From positions 1 to 64,000 of the forward strand of contig CAKPVL010000002.1 in NCBI GenBank assembly GCA_934193545.1: a stretch of DNA of 64,000 nt, in the 5' to 3' direction. This stretch comes from an uncultured Granulicatella sp. (GTDB taxonomy: Bacteria; Bacillota; Bacilli; Lactobacillales; Aerococcaceae). The translations under genes and the position numbers were made by a program. Shown in pieces: positions 16,936-25,743 of the stretch (the first letter of the stretch is position 1; every line of letters begins with the position of its first letter). The notes below the pieces were generated by a model. It worked only from the letters and a program-made list of their open reading frames with translations, made no database searches and had not been told where the DNA came from.

Positions 16936-18156
16936 GTGTTAAACTTTCATGAAAAAATGAAGCACCTTCTCAATGTGGACCCGCTTATTATGGGGTTGTA
17001 TTCGGTACTTTCGATTTTCGGACTCGTCATGATTTATAGTGCAAGTAGTTATTACGCACTTGCCAATCAAGGAAACTCAGAAGCGTTTATGGTGAAGCAA
17101 TTTGTCTTTATCATCATCGGTATTTTTATGGCGCTTGGGATTTCTGTTCTTCCTGAGAAATTCTTGAAGGAACAAAAAGTGATGATGGGAGTCGCAGGAG
17201 TAATCTTCATCCTGCTCGTGATTGTATTATTTACACCCGGTGTAAACGGGGCGAAGAGTTGGATTAACTTGAAACTCTTTAGCTTACAACCGTCCGAATT
17301 GGTTAAACTATTTGTGATTTGGACATCGGCTTATATTTATAGTAAGAACGAACGTAGTAAACGTGATTGGAGATTCTATCTCATCCCAGCTGGAATTACG
17401 GTATTCTTCATCGGAATGGTTATGCTTCAGCCGGACTTAGGAACGTCCATCATTATTGCGGGAGTTGCCGTACTACTTGGCCTTATGACAGGTGTCTCAA
17501 ACCGCGCGCTAGCTATTTGGGGCGTTGTCTTTGCCGGACTATATGGCCTCACTTATTTGGATGCTTCGATTTTTGAAAAATTCGGATTAAAAGCGTACCA
17601 ATTAAGCCGTTTTACATCATTCCATAATCCTTGGAGCGATCCAACAGGTGCTGGTTATCAATCGATTCAAGGCTATCTTGGGTTGTCAAGAGGTAGCTGG
17701 CTTGGAACAGGGTTATCGAATTCTGTTCAAAAAACGGGGTTCCTACCAGAAGCCCATACCGACTTTATTTTAGCAATTGTCGGAGAAGAGTTGGGATTTA
17801 TTACAATCTTTATTCTCCTTCTTGCAATTTTTGGGTTAATCATCGCGATTATTCGCAAAGGAAATAAATGTCGTAATCTTTTTGGAAAATACTTATGCTA
17901 CGGTGTGGCGATTTTATTCTTGATTCAATCAGGAATTAATATTGGAGCACTCGTTGGGGTAGCGCCTTTAACAGGGGTGCCATTACCGCTAATCAGTTAT
18001 GGTGGGTCGAGCTTCTTTGCATCCAGTGCCGGAATTGGTCTAGTACTATGGGCCATTCGACGTGATAAAGAAAGCCGCGAACAAACGCCGCCGCCAACAA
18101 GAGAAGGTCTTCCAGAAGAGGAAGAAGAAAAAATTATCGAATTAAAAGCTATGTAG
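16936..18156 (+). CDS. ftsW: FtsW, septal peptidoglycan polymerase (SEDS)
   Basis: FtsW polymerises lipid II into glycan strands at the division septum together with a class B penicillin-binding protein. The 406-residue product has about ten membrane segments and the SEDS signatures PSELVKLFVIW, AHTDFILAIVGEELG and TGVPLPLISYGGSS. A charged cytoplasmic tail rich in Glu ends the protein. It begins at GTG (16936) behind TAGAGGAGG. Placement in ylaN-ftsW-ylbG matches bacilli and favours FtsW over the paralogue RodA. Confidence 0.93.
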   Translation: MLNFHEKMKHLLNVDPLIMGLYSVLSIFGLVMIYSASSYYALANQGNSEAFMVKQFVFIIIGIFMALGISVLPEKFLKEQKVMMGVAGVIFILLVIVLFTPGVNGAKSWINLKLFSLQPSELVKLFVIWTSAYIYSKNERSKRDWRFYLIPAGITVFFIGMVMLQPDLGTSIIIAGVAVLLGLMTGVSNRALAIWGVVFAGLYGLTYLDASIFEKFGLKAYQLSRFTSFHNPWSDPTGAGYQSIQGYLGLSRGSWLGTGLSNSVQKTGFLPEAHTDFILAIVGEELGFITIFILLLAIFGLIIAIIRKGNKCRNLFGKYLCYGVAILFLIQSGINIGALVGVAPLTGVPLPLISYGGSSFFASSAGIGLVLWAIRRDKESREQTPPPTREGLPEEEEEKIIELKAM

Positions 18157-18168
18157 AAGGGAGAAACA

Positions 18169-18465
18169 ATGGAGCAACAAGAAAGACAAGCACTCGTTGT
18201 TTGGTTGTATACATTGAAACCAATTAAACAGTTGAAGAAGTTTGGGAATATTCACTATATTTCGAAACGTTTAAAATATATCTATTTATATGTTGCCAAA
18301 GATGAAGCTGAAAGCGTCATGGAACGCTTATCGACATTCCACTTCGTTCGTAAGGTGGAGCCATCATTGCGACAAGAACTTCGTATGGATTTCACGCAGA
18401 TTCTTCCTGAATTACGTGAGGAAATCGAAAAAGAAAAAGCAGAGAAAAAAGCTGCAGAACTATAA
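18169..18465 (+). CDS. ylbG: YlbG family protein (UPF0298/DUF2129)
   Basis: A 98-residue cytoplasmic protein with the YlbG core VVWLYTLKPIKQLKKFGNIHYISKRLKYIYLYV-type pattern and a highly charged C-terminal helix rich in Glu and Lys. Its function is unknown. It starts 12 bases after ftsW behind AGAAGGGAG. In bacilli ylbG is followed by rsmD and coaD; here those genes are 20 kb further on, after the peptide-transport region. Confidence 0.88.
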   Translation: MEQQERQALVVWLYTLKPIKQLKKFGNIHYISKRLKYIYLYVAKDEAESVMERLSTFHFVRKVEPSLRQELRMDFTQILPELREEIEKEKAEKKAAEL

Positions 18466-18473
18466 TCAAAAAA

Positions 18474-18512
18474 GAAGCCGTGCCCTTTACTGATAGAGGA
18501 CACGGCTTTTCA
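18474..18512. terminator. bidirectional terminator between ylbG and the DUF3899-like gene
   Basis: AAGCCGTG (18475-18482) pairs with CACGGCTT (18501-18508), with A residues before and T residues after, between convergent genes. Confidence 0.88.
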
Positions 18513-18514
18513 TT

Positions 18515-18835
18515 TTATAATAGGAAGATTCCGGATAAAATAGATAGAATTCCCAGAACCGCGGCTACCTCTAAAAATAGGAGGGTTGATGATGCGGTAA
18601 AGAGAGTATGCTTCTTATGCTCTTTATTCGGAGTGAAGCTCTTCAGAAAAAGAGTGAAAAAGTCAGTGCGACTTAAATAGGCAAAAATACCCAGCATTAA
18701 ACAAACGAGCGCGCACATAAAAAGGGCGTTGCTGAGGGCAAGCAGACTAAACGGACCAGTCAGCATGACATAGCCAATACATAATAATAGTAGGATTCCT
18801 GAGATGAGTCCTATTTTTTTATAGTCGAATGACAT
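18515..18835 (-). CDS. small membrane protein, DUF3899-like
   Basis: This 106-residue protein has three hydrophobic segments (about residues 9-30, 32-53 and 82-105), with a polar loop SRTDFFTLFLKSFTPNKEHKKHT between the second and third. Size and layout resemble DUF3899 proteins, whose function is unknown. The ATG on the minus strand has AAAGGAGGAAGCTG upstream, so the gene is real. It converges on ylbG and shares its terminator. Confidence 0.7.
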   Translation of the reverse strand: MSFDYKKIGLISGILLLLCIGYVMLTGPFSLLALSNALFMCALVCLMLGIFAYLSRTDFFTLFLKSFTPNKEHKKHTLFTASSTLLFLEVAAVLGILSILSGIFLL

Positions 18836-18916
18836 CAGCTTCCTCCTTTATCTGTCGTTCTTTCCACTGTAGCAGAACTTTTGGCAATGCGCAACGGCTA
18901 GCCGGAAACTAATTAG

Positions 18917-18946
18917 TTGAAACTTTAATTCTTTAGATAGTATGAT
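18917..18946 (+). promoter_or_regulatory. promoter of the oppBCDF operon
   Basis: TTGAAA (18917-18922), 18 bases, TATGAT (18941-18946), 35 bases before the TTG start of oppB. Confidence 0.7.
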
Positions 18947-18980
18947 GAAACAGAATTAAGATATCGATGGAGGTGCAGAG

Positions 18981-19925
18981 TTGAAAAACTATTTAAAATA
19001 TATCGGGAAACGTGTTTTCTACATGTTCCTAACCTTATTCCTGATTGCTACGATTACATTCTTTCTAATGAAACTATTACCTGGGTCTCCATATGCCAAT
19101 GAAGAACAGTTAACGCAGGCACAACTAGAAATTATGAATGCCAAGTATGGTCTCGACCAGCCTGTATTTGTTCAATATTTGATTTACATTACTGGATTAT
19201 TCCGTTTAGACTTTGGACAATCATTCCAATATAACTCAACAGTCGCAAACCTAATTTTCTCTCGTGTAGGACCAAGTTTCCAATTAGGGTTCCAAGCCTT
19301 AATTTTCGGGACGATCGTTGGTTCACTTCTAGGGATGATTGCGGCCATGAAACAAAATACATGGGTAGACACACTTGCAACATTCTTTGCGATTATTGGA
19401 CGTTCGGTTCCAAGTTTCGTGTTTGCCGTAGTGCTTCAATTAGTCTTTGGGGTGATTTTCCCAATTCTACCGATTGCGCTCTGGAATCAAGGGTTTGTCT
19501 CTTCGATTCTACCAACAATGGCGCTGGCAATTTCACCGATTGCCGATTCGGCGCGTTTTGTAAGAACGGAAATGGTAGAAGTATTGCATTCCGACTATAT
19601 TGAATTGGCGCGTGCGAAGGGCTTAAGCCGCTTCGAAGTCGCGTTCAAGCATGGATTTAGAAATGCGATTATTCCACTGGTAACCATCCTTGGACCAATG
19701 CTTGTTGGGCTTATGACAGGTTCAATGGTTATCGAAAATATCTTCGCGATTCCTGGGATTGGGGAACAGTTTGTCAAATCGATTTTAACGAATGACTACC
19801 CAACGATTATGGGAGTAACAATGCTTTACTCTGCATTGCTCGTATTTGTGATTTTAATTGTAGACTTGCTATACGGATGGATTGATCCTCGTATTCGTAT
19901 TACTGATGAAGGAGGGGAAGCGTAA
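18981..19925 (+). CDS. oppB: oligopeptide ABC transporter permease OppB (system 1)
   Basis: The 314-residue integral membrane protein is one of the two permeases of a peptide importer. It has six predicted membrane segments and the cytoplasmic EAA-type loop that docks the ATPases, YIELARAKGLSRFEVAFKHG. It starts at TTG (18981) after ATGGAGGTGCAGAG. Its stop overlaps the oppC start by one base (TAATG), so translation is coupled. Order B-C-D-F, with a binding-protein gene 0.7 kb after the operon. An Opp role fits best, but dipeptide or other peptide specificity is possible. Confidence 0.93.
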   Translation: MKNYLKYIGKRVFYMFLTLFLIATITFFLMKLLPGSPYANEEQLTQAQLEIMNAKYGLDQPVFVQYLIYITGLFRLDFGQSFQYNSTVANLIFSRVGPSFQLGFQALIFGTIVGSLLGMIAAMKQNTWVDTLATFFAIIGRSVPSFVFAVVLQLVFGVIFPILPIALWNQGFVSSILPTMALAISPIADSARFVRTEMVEVLHSDYIELARAKGLSRFEVAFKHGFRNAIIPLVTILGPMLVGLMTGSMVIENIFAIPGIGEQFVKSILTNDYPTIMGVTMLYSALLVFVILIVDLLYGWIDPRIRITDEGGEA

Positions 19926-20917
19926 TGGCAGAATTAACAGAAAAAGAGTTATTTCAACGCGTGGATTTAACGCATAGTGCTGACCGTGAAAAAATCGCTG
20001 CACCTTCTCTTAACTTCTTACAAGATTCATGGAGACGATTGACGAAAAATAAGGGAGCCTTAGTATCGCTCTTTATTATTCTAGTGATTGTGCTGTTAGC
20101 AGTCTTAGCGCCAGTCATTGCTCCATTTGATCCATTGGAACAAAACACCGAATTTGCCAACTTACCAGCGCGTATTCCAGGCATTTTCAACGGATACCGT
20201 AACGGAGTTGATGTGTATGCGCAACAAGGGGTTCCAGAAGGCGTCAACTTCTTCTTCGGAACCGATAACCTTGGCCGTGACTTATTCTCTCGTGTGCTTT
20301 ACGGGACACAAACTTCGCTTATCATTGCCTTTGTGGCAGCGTTGTTTGATATTACGATTGGTGTGACATACGGAATTATTTCTGGATGGTTCGGCGGACG
20401 TGTGGATACTGTGATGCAACGTTTCTTAGAAATCATCTCAGCAATTCCAAACTTAATCATCCTTGTATTAATGTTACTCGTATTAAAACCAGGGCTCGTG
20501 TCGATTATTATCGCGATTGGGTTTACAAGCTGGGTAACGATGGCGCGTGTCGTGCGTGCGCAAACCTTGAAACAAAAAAATTTAGAATACATTTTAGCAT
20601 CTCGTGCGCTAGGGCAAAGTTTCTGGAAGATTGCTTTTAAACACTTATTGCCAAACATGGCTGGTTTAATCATCATTCAGACAATGTTCTCCATCCCATC
20701 AGCGATTTTCTTCGAAGCCTTCTTAAGCTTCCTTGGAATCGGGATCCCGAGCCCGGATGCGTCTCTTGGAGCCCTTATTAACGGTGGATACAAAACATTC
20801 CGTCTGTATCCGCACTTGATGTGGTTCCCTTCAGGAGTGCTCTGTGTTCTAATGATTAGCTTTAACTTATTGGCAGACGGTTTACGTGATGCCTTTGACC
20901 CGAAAATGAAAGACTAG
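19925..20917 (+). CDS. oppC: oligopeptide ABC transporter permease OppC (system 1)
   Basis: The second permease subunit has 330 residues. An N-terminal cytoplasmic stretch of about 40 residues precedes the first membrane segment, and a periplasm-facing region contains FFGTDNLGRDLFSRVLYG, a hallmark of OppC/DppC proteins. The EAA loop reads YILASRALGQSFWKIAFKHLLPN. The ATG overlaps the oppB stop codon by one base, and GGAGGGGAAGCG serves as ribosome binding site. It would pair with OppB to form the translocation pore. Confidence 0.94.
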   Translation: MAELTEKELFQRVDLTHSADREKIAAPSLNFLQDSWRRLTKNKGALVSLFIILVIVLLAVLAPVIAPFDPLEQNTEFANLPARIPGIFNGYRNGVDVYAQQGVPEGVNFFFGTDNLGRDLFSRVLYGTQTSLIIAFVAALFDITIGVTYGIISGWFGGRVDTVMQRFLEIISAIPNLIILVLMLLVLKPGLVSIIIAIGFTSWVTMARVVRAQTLKQKNLEYILASRALGQSFWKIAFKHLLPNMAGLIIIQTMFSIPSAIFFEAFLSFLGIGIPSPDASLGALINGGYKTFRLYPHLMWFPSGVLCVLMISFNLLADGLRDAFDPKMKD

Positions 20918-20927
20918 GAGGATTCGA

Positions 20928-21974
20928 ATGAGCGAAACTATTATATCGATTGAAAACTTACGAATCCACTTCGAGACTTTTGCGGGAGAAGTACAAGCGA
21001 TTCGTGGAGTGAATCTGAATTTACAAAAAGGCGAAACACTCGCTCTTGTCGGTGAATCCGGTTCAGGAAAAAGTGTGACTGCCAAAAGTGTGATGAAACT
21101 ATTATCGAATAATGCGGTCGTTAAAGAAGGATCGATTACTTTTAAAGGTGAAAACATCTTAGAAAAGAGCGAACGCGATATGCAATCGATTCGTGGGAAG
21201 GAAATCGCTATGGTCTTCCAAGACCCAATGACATCACTCGACCCTACGATGAAGATTGGAAAACAAATTACAGAAGTAATTATCAAACACGAGAAAGCCT
21301 CAAAAGAAGAAGCCAACAAACGTGCTGAAGAATTGCTAGAGCTTGTAGGGATTCCAAATGCCAAAGAGCGTATGAAACAATATCCACACCAATTCTCTGG
21401 TGGGCAACGTCAACGGATTGTTATCGCCATTGCCTTGGCATGTAATCCAGATGTGCTGATTGCTGACGAACCGACAACAGCGCTCGACGTGACGATTCAA
21501 GCACAAATTTTAGAACTGTTAAAAAAACTGCAACAACAATTCCAAATGGCAATTATCTTTATTACGCATGACCTCGGTGTGGTGGCCAATGTCGCAGACC
21601 GTGTAGCCGTGATGTATGCCGGAAAAGTCGTTGAAGTTGGGACTGTAGACGAAGTATTCTACAATCCGCAACATCCTTATACTTGGGGCTTGCTTCGTTC
21701 AATGCCAACGTTGCATACAGGAGATACGCTCTATGCGATTCCAGGAAGTCCGCCAGACTTACTCGATCCACCAGTAGGAGACGCCTTTGCGCTTCGTAGT
21801 GATGTGGCACTTGAGATTGACCGTGTGAAGGAACCGCCGATGTTTGAAGTGAGTCCAACACACTTTGCAGCGACATGGCTCTTGGACCCGCGTGCTCCAA
21901 AAGTACCTGTTCCAGAAGAAATCGTAAGAAGACGCAACATCTTCTTTGGAGAAGGAGGACAGGCGCATGACTAA
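20928..21974 (+). CDS. oppD: oligopeptide ABC transporter ATPase OppD (system 1)
   Basis: A 348-residue ATPase with Walker A GESGSGKS, signature FSGGQRQR, Walker B VLIADEPTTALD and His in FITHDLGVVA. The C-terminal oligopeptide-transporter domain carries YAIPGSPPDLLDPPVGDAFA. Unlike many OppD/DppD proteins it lacks the cysteine cluster there that can hold an iron-sulfur centre. It starts 11 bases after oppC behind TAGGAGGATTCG and overlaps oppF by eight bases. Confidence 0.94.
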   Translation: MSETIISIENLRIHFETFAGEVQAIRGVNLNLQKGETLALVGESGSGKSVTAKSVMKLLSNNAVVKEGSITFKGENILEKSERDMQSIRGKEIAMVFQDPMTSLDPTMKIGKQITEVIIKHEKASKEEANKRAEELLELVGIPNAKERMKQYPHQFSGGQRQRIVIAIALACNPDVLIADEPTTALDVTIQAQILELLKKLQQQFQMAIIFITHDLGVVANVADRVAVMYAGKVVEVGTVDEVFYNPQHPYTWGLLRSMPTLHTGDTLYAIPGSPPDLLDPPVGDAFALRSDVALEIDRVKEPPMFEVSPTHFAATWLLDPRAPKVPVPEEIVRRRNIFFGEGGQAHD

Positions 21975-22860
21975 TACAGAAAACAGAAAAAAACTAGTTG
22001 AAGTAAAACACTTAAAACAGTATTTTGGTTCGAAGAAAAATGTGGTGAAAGCCATCGATGATATTTCCTTTGAGATTTATGAAGGCGAAACATTCGGTCT
22101 CGTTGGGGAATCTGGTTCAGGGAAATCAACAACGGGGCGTGCCTTACTTCGTTTATATAAACCAACCGATGGCGAAATTCTCTTCGAAGGAAAAGATATC
22201 GCGAACTTGAAAAAAGGAAAAGAATTGCTCGAGTTTCGTAAAGAAGCGCAAATGATTTTCCAAGATCCATATGCGTCGCTCGATGGCCGTATGAAAGTGC
22301 GTGATATTATCGCAGAAGGCATTGATATTCATGGACTAGCAAAAACGGCAGAAGAGCGTGATGCGATGGTGGATGAACTGCTTGAAACAGTTGGATTGAA
22401 TAAAGAACATGCCAACCGTTATCCGCATGAATTCTCAGGCGGTCAACGTCAACGGATTGGAATTGCGCGTGCGTTAGCCGTGAATCCAAAATTTATCGTC
22501 TGTGATGAGGCCATTTCAGCCTTAGACGTATCCATTCAAGCGCAAATTGTGAACTTGCTCAAGAGATTACAAAAAGAAATCGGCCTAACGTATTTATTTA
22601 TTGCCCACGACTTATCAATGGTGAAATACATCAGCGACCGTATCGCAGTAATGTATCGTGGTCGTATCGTGGAGTTAGGTTCAGCGGAATGCGTGTATAA
22701 TAATCCGCAACACCCGTATACAAAGAGCCTGCTTTCAGCAATTCCTCTTCCAGATCCTCGCGAAGAAAAGAATCGCAAACGTCTGGTATATAAAGGAGAA
22801 GAGTTTAGCGAAGAAACCACGTTACAAGAGGTGGAACCAGGGCATTATGTCCTTCGTTAA
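21967..22860 (+). CDS. oppF: oligopeptide ABC transporter ATPase OppF (system 1)
   Basis: The second ATPase has 297 residues from the ATG at 21967, which follows GAGAAGGAGGACAGG; the earlier in-frame start lies inside oppD and is less likely. Walker A is GESGSGKST, the signature [10 protein letters not shown] and Walker [13 protein letters not shown]. It works as a heterodimer with OppD to power peptide uptake. Last gene of the oppBCDF operon. No terminator follows at once; the next signal is the acpP promoter. Confidence 0.93.
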   Translation: MTNTENRKKLVEVKHLKQYFGSKKNVVKAIDDISFEIYEGETFGLVGESGSGKSTTGRALLRLYKPTDGEILFEGKDIANLKKGKELLEFRKEAQMIFQDPYASLDGRMKVRDIIAEGIDIHGLAKTAEERDAMVDELLETVGLNKEHANRYPHEFSGGQRQRIGIARALAVNPKFIVCDEAISALDVSIQAQIVNLLKRLQKEIGLTYLFIAHDLSMVKYISDRIAVMYRGRIVELGSAECVYNNPQHPYTKSLLSAIPLPDPREEKNRKRLVYKGEEFSEETTLQEVEPGHYVLR

Positions 22861-22904
22861 TTAATAAGAAAACGCTAAGAAAATCGTACTTTTCATTGAA
22901 GGTA

Positions 22905-22933
22905 TGGACATTTTCACAAGAATTCTGTAAAAT
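22905..22933 (+). promoter_or_regulatory. acpP promoter
   Basis: TGGACA (22905-22910), 17 bases, TAAAAT (22928-22933). Confidence 0.7.
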
Positions 22934-22939
22934 AACAGT

Positions 22940-23036
22940 ACTATCCACTAAGAGGATAGCCCGCACAGCGTAGCGGAGGGACGGGATCTGCCCGAAATGG
23001 TGCAGTACCTAATATAGACCTTAATGAGAAGGGAGA
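22940..23036 (+). ncRNA. structured leader of acpP (unrecognised)
   Basis: The roughly 100-base leader is GC-rich compared with its surroundings. It begins with a hairpin CTATCC-ACTAAGA-GGATAG (22941-22959). Then come mutually exclusive pairings: CCCG (about 22959), CGGG (22982) and CCCG (22990), plus CCGC/GCGG and GGT-GCA-GTACC. There is no T run, so any control would act on translation or stability. I do not recognise a known riboswitch. Confidence 0.45.
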
Positions 23037-23043
23037 GAAAGTT

Positions 23044-23283
23044 ATGTCAAATCAAGAAGTTTTTGATAAAGTAGCTCAATTGATTGCAAACCGTTTTAGC
23101 GTAGATGCTTCAACAGTAACGGAAGGCATGACATTCCAACAAGACTTAGGTGCAGATTCACTAGATGTTGTGGAATTAGTTATGGAATTAGAAGACGAAT
23201 TTGGTGTTCAAATTTCTGACGAAGATGCAGAAAACATTTCAACAATTGGAGACGCAGTAAATTATATTGCAAGTCATCAATAA
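23044..23283 (+). CDS. acpP: acyl carrier protein
   Basis: The 79-residue acidic protein carries growing acyl chains on a phosphopantetheine attached to the Ser in [19 protein letters not shown], the classic DSL motif. The four-helix size is normal. It starts behind AGAAGGGAGAG. It is alone here, not next to fab or plsX genes, so it may be a second, specialised copy or the only housekeeping one; the window cannot decide. It has its own promoter, a structured leader and a strong terminator. Confidence 0.95.
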   Translation: MSNQEVFDKVAQLIANRFSVDASTVTEGMTFQQDLGADSLDVVELVMELEDEFGVQISDEDAENISTIGDAVNYIASHQ

Positions 23284-23293
23284 GAAAATGGAG

Positions 23294-23323
23294 AAACCGG
23301 AAGTGCAAACTTCCGGTTTTTTT
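23294..23323 (+). terminator. acpP terminator
   Basis: AAACCGGAAGT / ACTTCCGGTTT stem with a GCAA-type loop, then T residues. Confidence 0.93.
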
Positions 23324-23499
23324 GTGCTTCTGCCAGAAACGTTGATAGGATGCGAATGTTGAGAAAAAAGAAGAAAGAAATGTCCTTTGTTCGTGGACAA
23401 ATGGGTCGTAATGTTCTGAAAATGCGATAATGACGCAATTTTAGCGATTAAGAATAAATGAGAGTTCGATAAAAAAATGGTGAGAAATCGAAATAAAGG

Positions 23500-23528
23500 T
23501 TGCAGTAATGAGGGAATGGGAGTATTAT
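23500..23528 (+). promoter_or_regulatory. oppA1 promoter
   Basis: TTGCAG (23500-23505), 17 bases, TATTAT (23523-23528). Confidence 0.75.
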
Positions 23529-23568
23529 TTAAGTTATTCTAATATCATTCCAATTTGGAGGGAAACAC

Positions 23569-25362
23569 ATGAACAAAAAAGCAATTGCTGGTTTATTAGG
23601 TGCTGCTTCATTAGTGACTTTAGCTGCATGTAATAATAACAAAGCGAATAACGCAGGTGGGGAATCTGCTGCAAAAGCATCAGAACGTAAATTCCCAACA
23701 GAAGTAACAAATGAAGGGACACCTATAAAAGGCGGTACAATTAACTATGCAATCGTATCTGCATCACCATTTAAAGGGTTAATCCAACCATTACTATCAG
23801 TAGACAATTCTGACGGTGCATTAGAAGATTTTGCATTTGCCAACTTATTCGAATACGATGCAAACCAACGTATCAAAAAAGATGGCGGTATGATGGAGTT
23901 CACTCTAGATAGAGAAAATAAAACCGTTACACTTAAATTACGTTCAAAAGACTACAAATGGTCTGACGGTCAACCATTAACAATTGATGACTATATCTTC
24001 ACTTATGAATTCATTGGTAATAAAGACTACAACGGTGTTCGTTACGATGAAAATGCTGCAAACATCGTTGGTATGGAAGAGTTCCATGATGGAAAAGCAG
24101 ATAAAATCTCAGGTCTAGAAAAAGTAGATGATCAAACTGTTAAAATCCACTTGAAAGAAGTATATCCAGCTTTAGAATTAGGTGGAAATGCGATTATGGG
24201 AAGTATGATGCCAAAACACATCTTCCAAGGCATGACTTATGATCAAGCTGTAGCTTCAGATGCTGCACGTACTAAAGTCGTAGGTAACGGACCATTCATC
24301 GTGGACAAAGTTGTTCCTGGTGAATCTGTAACATTCAAGAAAAACCCTTACTACTATAAAGGTGAACCTAAAGTGGACGGCGTAAAAGCGGACATTGTAT
24401 CTCCAGACTCAATCGTTCAAGAAGTGAAAGCTGGTAAATATGATTTTGCTGCGATGCCTGCTGATCAATATGATACTTATAAAGATTTATCAAATATCAC
24501 ATTAATCGGTAACATCACAAACAGTATTTCTTATGTTGGTTTCAACATGGGTCACTTTGACAAAGAAAAAGGTATACACGTATTCGAACCTGGTAAGAAG
24601 ATGAGTGATCCTGCTTTACGTAAAGCAATTGCGTATGCATTAGATAATGAACAAGTAGCTAACGAAACTTACGAAGGGTTACGTATCGCTGCTAATACAT
24701 TATTAACGCCATTCTTTGGTGAAATCTATGCGGATAAATCAGAAGTTCCAGGATTCACATACAACCCAGAAGAATCTAAGAAAATCTTAGCAGACGCTGG
24801 TTATAAAGATACTGATGGCGATGGTTATGTAGAAGACAAAGAAGGTAAACCATTAACAATCACATTATTAGTTCCAGCTGGTAGCCAAACAGATGATGCT
24901 GTTATCCAACAATACATCGAATGGTGGAAAAATGTTGGTCTACGCGTAGAGTTATTAAACGGCCGTGCATTAGACTTTAACGCATATGCTGAAAAATTAA
25001 CAAAATATGCTGATGATTATGATATGTGGTTAGGTGGATTCACAATTGGTTACAACCCTGACCCAGATGGATTATACGGACCAATGGCTCGTTTCAACTT
25101 CTCACACTATGTGAATGATGAACACACTAAATTGATTAGTGAAATTGCTTCTGAAGCTTCATTCGACCCAGCTAAACGTGCTGAATTATTCAAACAATGG
25201 CAAAAATTCGTATTCGAAAATCCATTCCAAGTTCCACGTTTCAACTCTTACTCATTACAAGCAGTAAACAAACGTGTGAAAAACGTAAATATTGCTCAAG
25301 GAAAAGAAACTGGATGGGAACAAGTAGAATTACTATCTGAAACTGGTGAAGCTGCTAAATAA
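23569..25362 (+). CDS. oppA: peptide-binding lipoprotein OppA1
   Basis: This 597-residue extracellular solute-binding protein (family 5) has a signal peptide ending in the lipobox LAAC. It captures peptides and hands them to an Opp permease. Typical blocks are KDYKWSDGQPLTIDDYIFTYEFIGNKD near residue 125 and YALDNEQVANETYEGLR. It has its own promoter and terminator and lies 0.7 kb after oppBCDF, so it probably serves system 1. It is clearly related to, but more distant from, the tandem pair at 29090 and 31076. The start follows TTGGAGGGAAACAC. Confidence 0.94.
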   Translation: MNKKAIAGLLGAASLVTLAACNNNKANNAGGESAAKASERKFPTEVTNEGTPIKGGTINYAIVSASPFKGLIQPLLSVDNSDGALEDFAFANLFEYDANQRIKKDGGMMEFTLDRENKTVTLKLRSKDYKWSDGQPLTIDDYIFTYEFIGNKDYNGVRYDENAANIVGMEEFHDGKADKISGLEKVDDQTVKIHLKEVYPALELGGNAIMGSMMPKHIFQGMTYDQAVASDAARTKVVGNGPFIVDKVVPGESVTFKKNPYYYKGEPKVDGVKADIVSPDSIVQEVKAGKYDFAAMPADQYDTYKDLSNITLIGNITNSISYVGFNMGHFDKEKGIHVFEPGKKMSDPALRKAIAYALDNEQVANETYEGLRIAANTLLTPFFGEIYADKSEVPGFTYNPEESKKILADAGYKDTDGDGYVEDKEGKPLTITLLVPAGSQTDDAVIQQYIEWWKNVGLRVELLNGRALDFNAYAEKLTKYADDYDMWLGGFTIGYNPDPDGLYGPMARFNFSHYVNDEHTKLISEIASEASFDPAKRAELFKQWQKFVFENPFQVPRFNSYSLQAVNKRVKNVNIAQGKETGWEQVELLSETGEAAK

Positions 25363-25381
25363 TTGAATACTATTCAATCTT

Positions 25382-25409
25382 AAGGTCTCGCAATTGCGAG
25401 GCCTTTTTT
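25382..25409 (+). terminator. oppA1 terminator
   Basis: AAGGTCTCGC / GCGAGGCCTT stem around AATT, followed by T residues. Confidence 0.92.
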
Positions 25410-25743
25410 GTGTTATTTATAAGTTTATTTCTATAAATGGTATCGTAAGTAATTATTATAAAATAAAATCAGTCGAAAATTTATTCTGGACTTTTATTAT
25501 AAACGTAGTAAAATATACTTGTTAAAGTAGTAACAAATTTATTTATTATATTTTCTTCAGGTGTGATTAGTGTGGATAGGGATTGCTTTGCAGCAAGAGA
25601 TGAAAGCGCTTTATTTTTCGGTTAAAAGAATAAAAAATGACAATTCAAATGTTAGTTAATTGATTTGGTATTATTTCGATCCCTTCAGAGCAAGAAGTTT
25701 ATAGTTGTACAAAAAATTCTTAGAAGAAAGGTGATGGAGCAAG
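25410..25743 (+). other. AT-rich leader region of the ABC cluster
   Basis: This stretch is much richer in A and T than the core genes. It holds a weak promoter candidate (TTGTTA 25519, TATTAT 25544) and one short reading frame at 25570-25659. Otherwise I see nothing I can name. Confidence 0.4.
25570..25659 (+). CDS. possible 29-residue peptide ahead of the ABC cluster
   Basis: A GTG start with AGGTGTGA six bases upstream opens a 29-codon frame that starts M-W-I-G-I-A-L-Q-Q-E-M-K-A-L-Y-F and ends in a polar Asn/Ser-rich tail. The product has four basic and two acidic residues and could form an amphipathic helix. It might be a leader peptide, a small bacteriocin-like or signal peptide, or the fossil N-terminus of a permease. 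No homologue is known to me, so this stays speculative. Confidence 0.2.
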   Translation: MWIGIALQQEMKALYFSVKRIKNDNSNVS

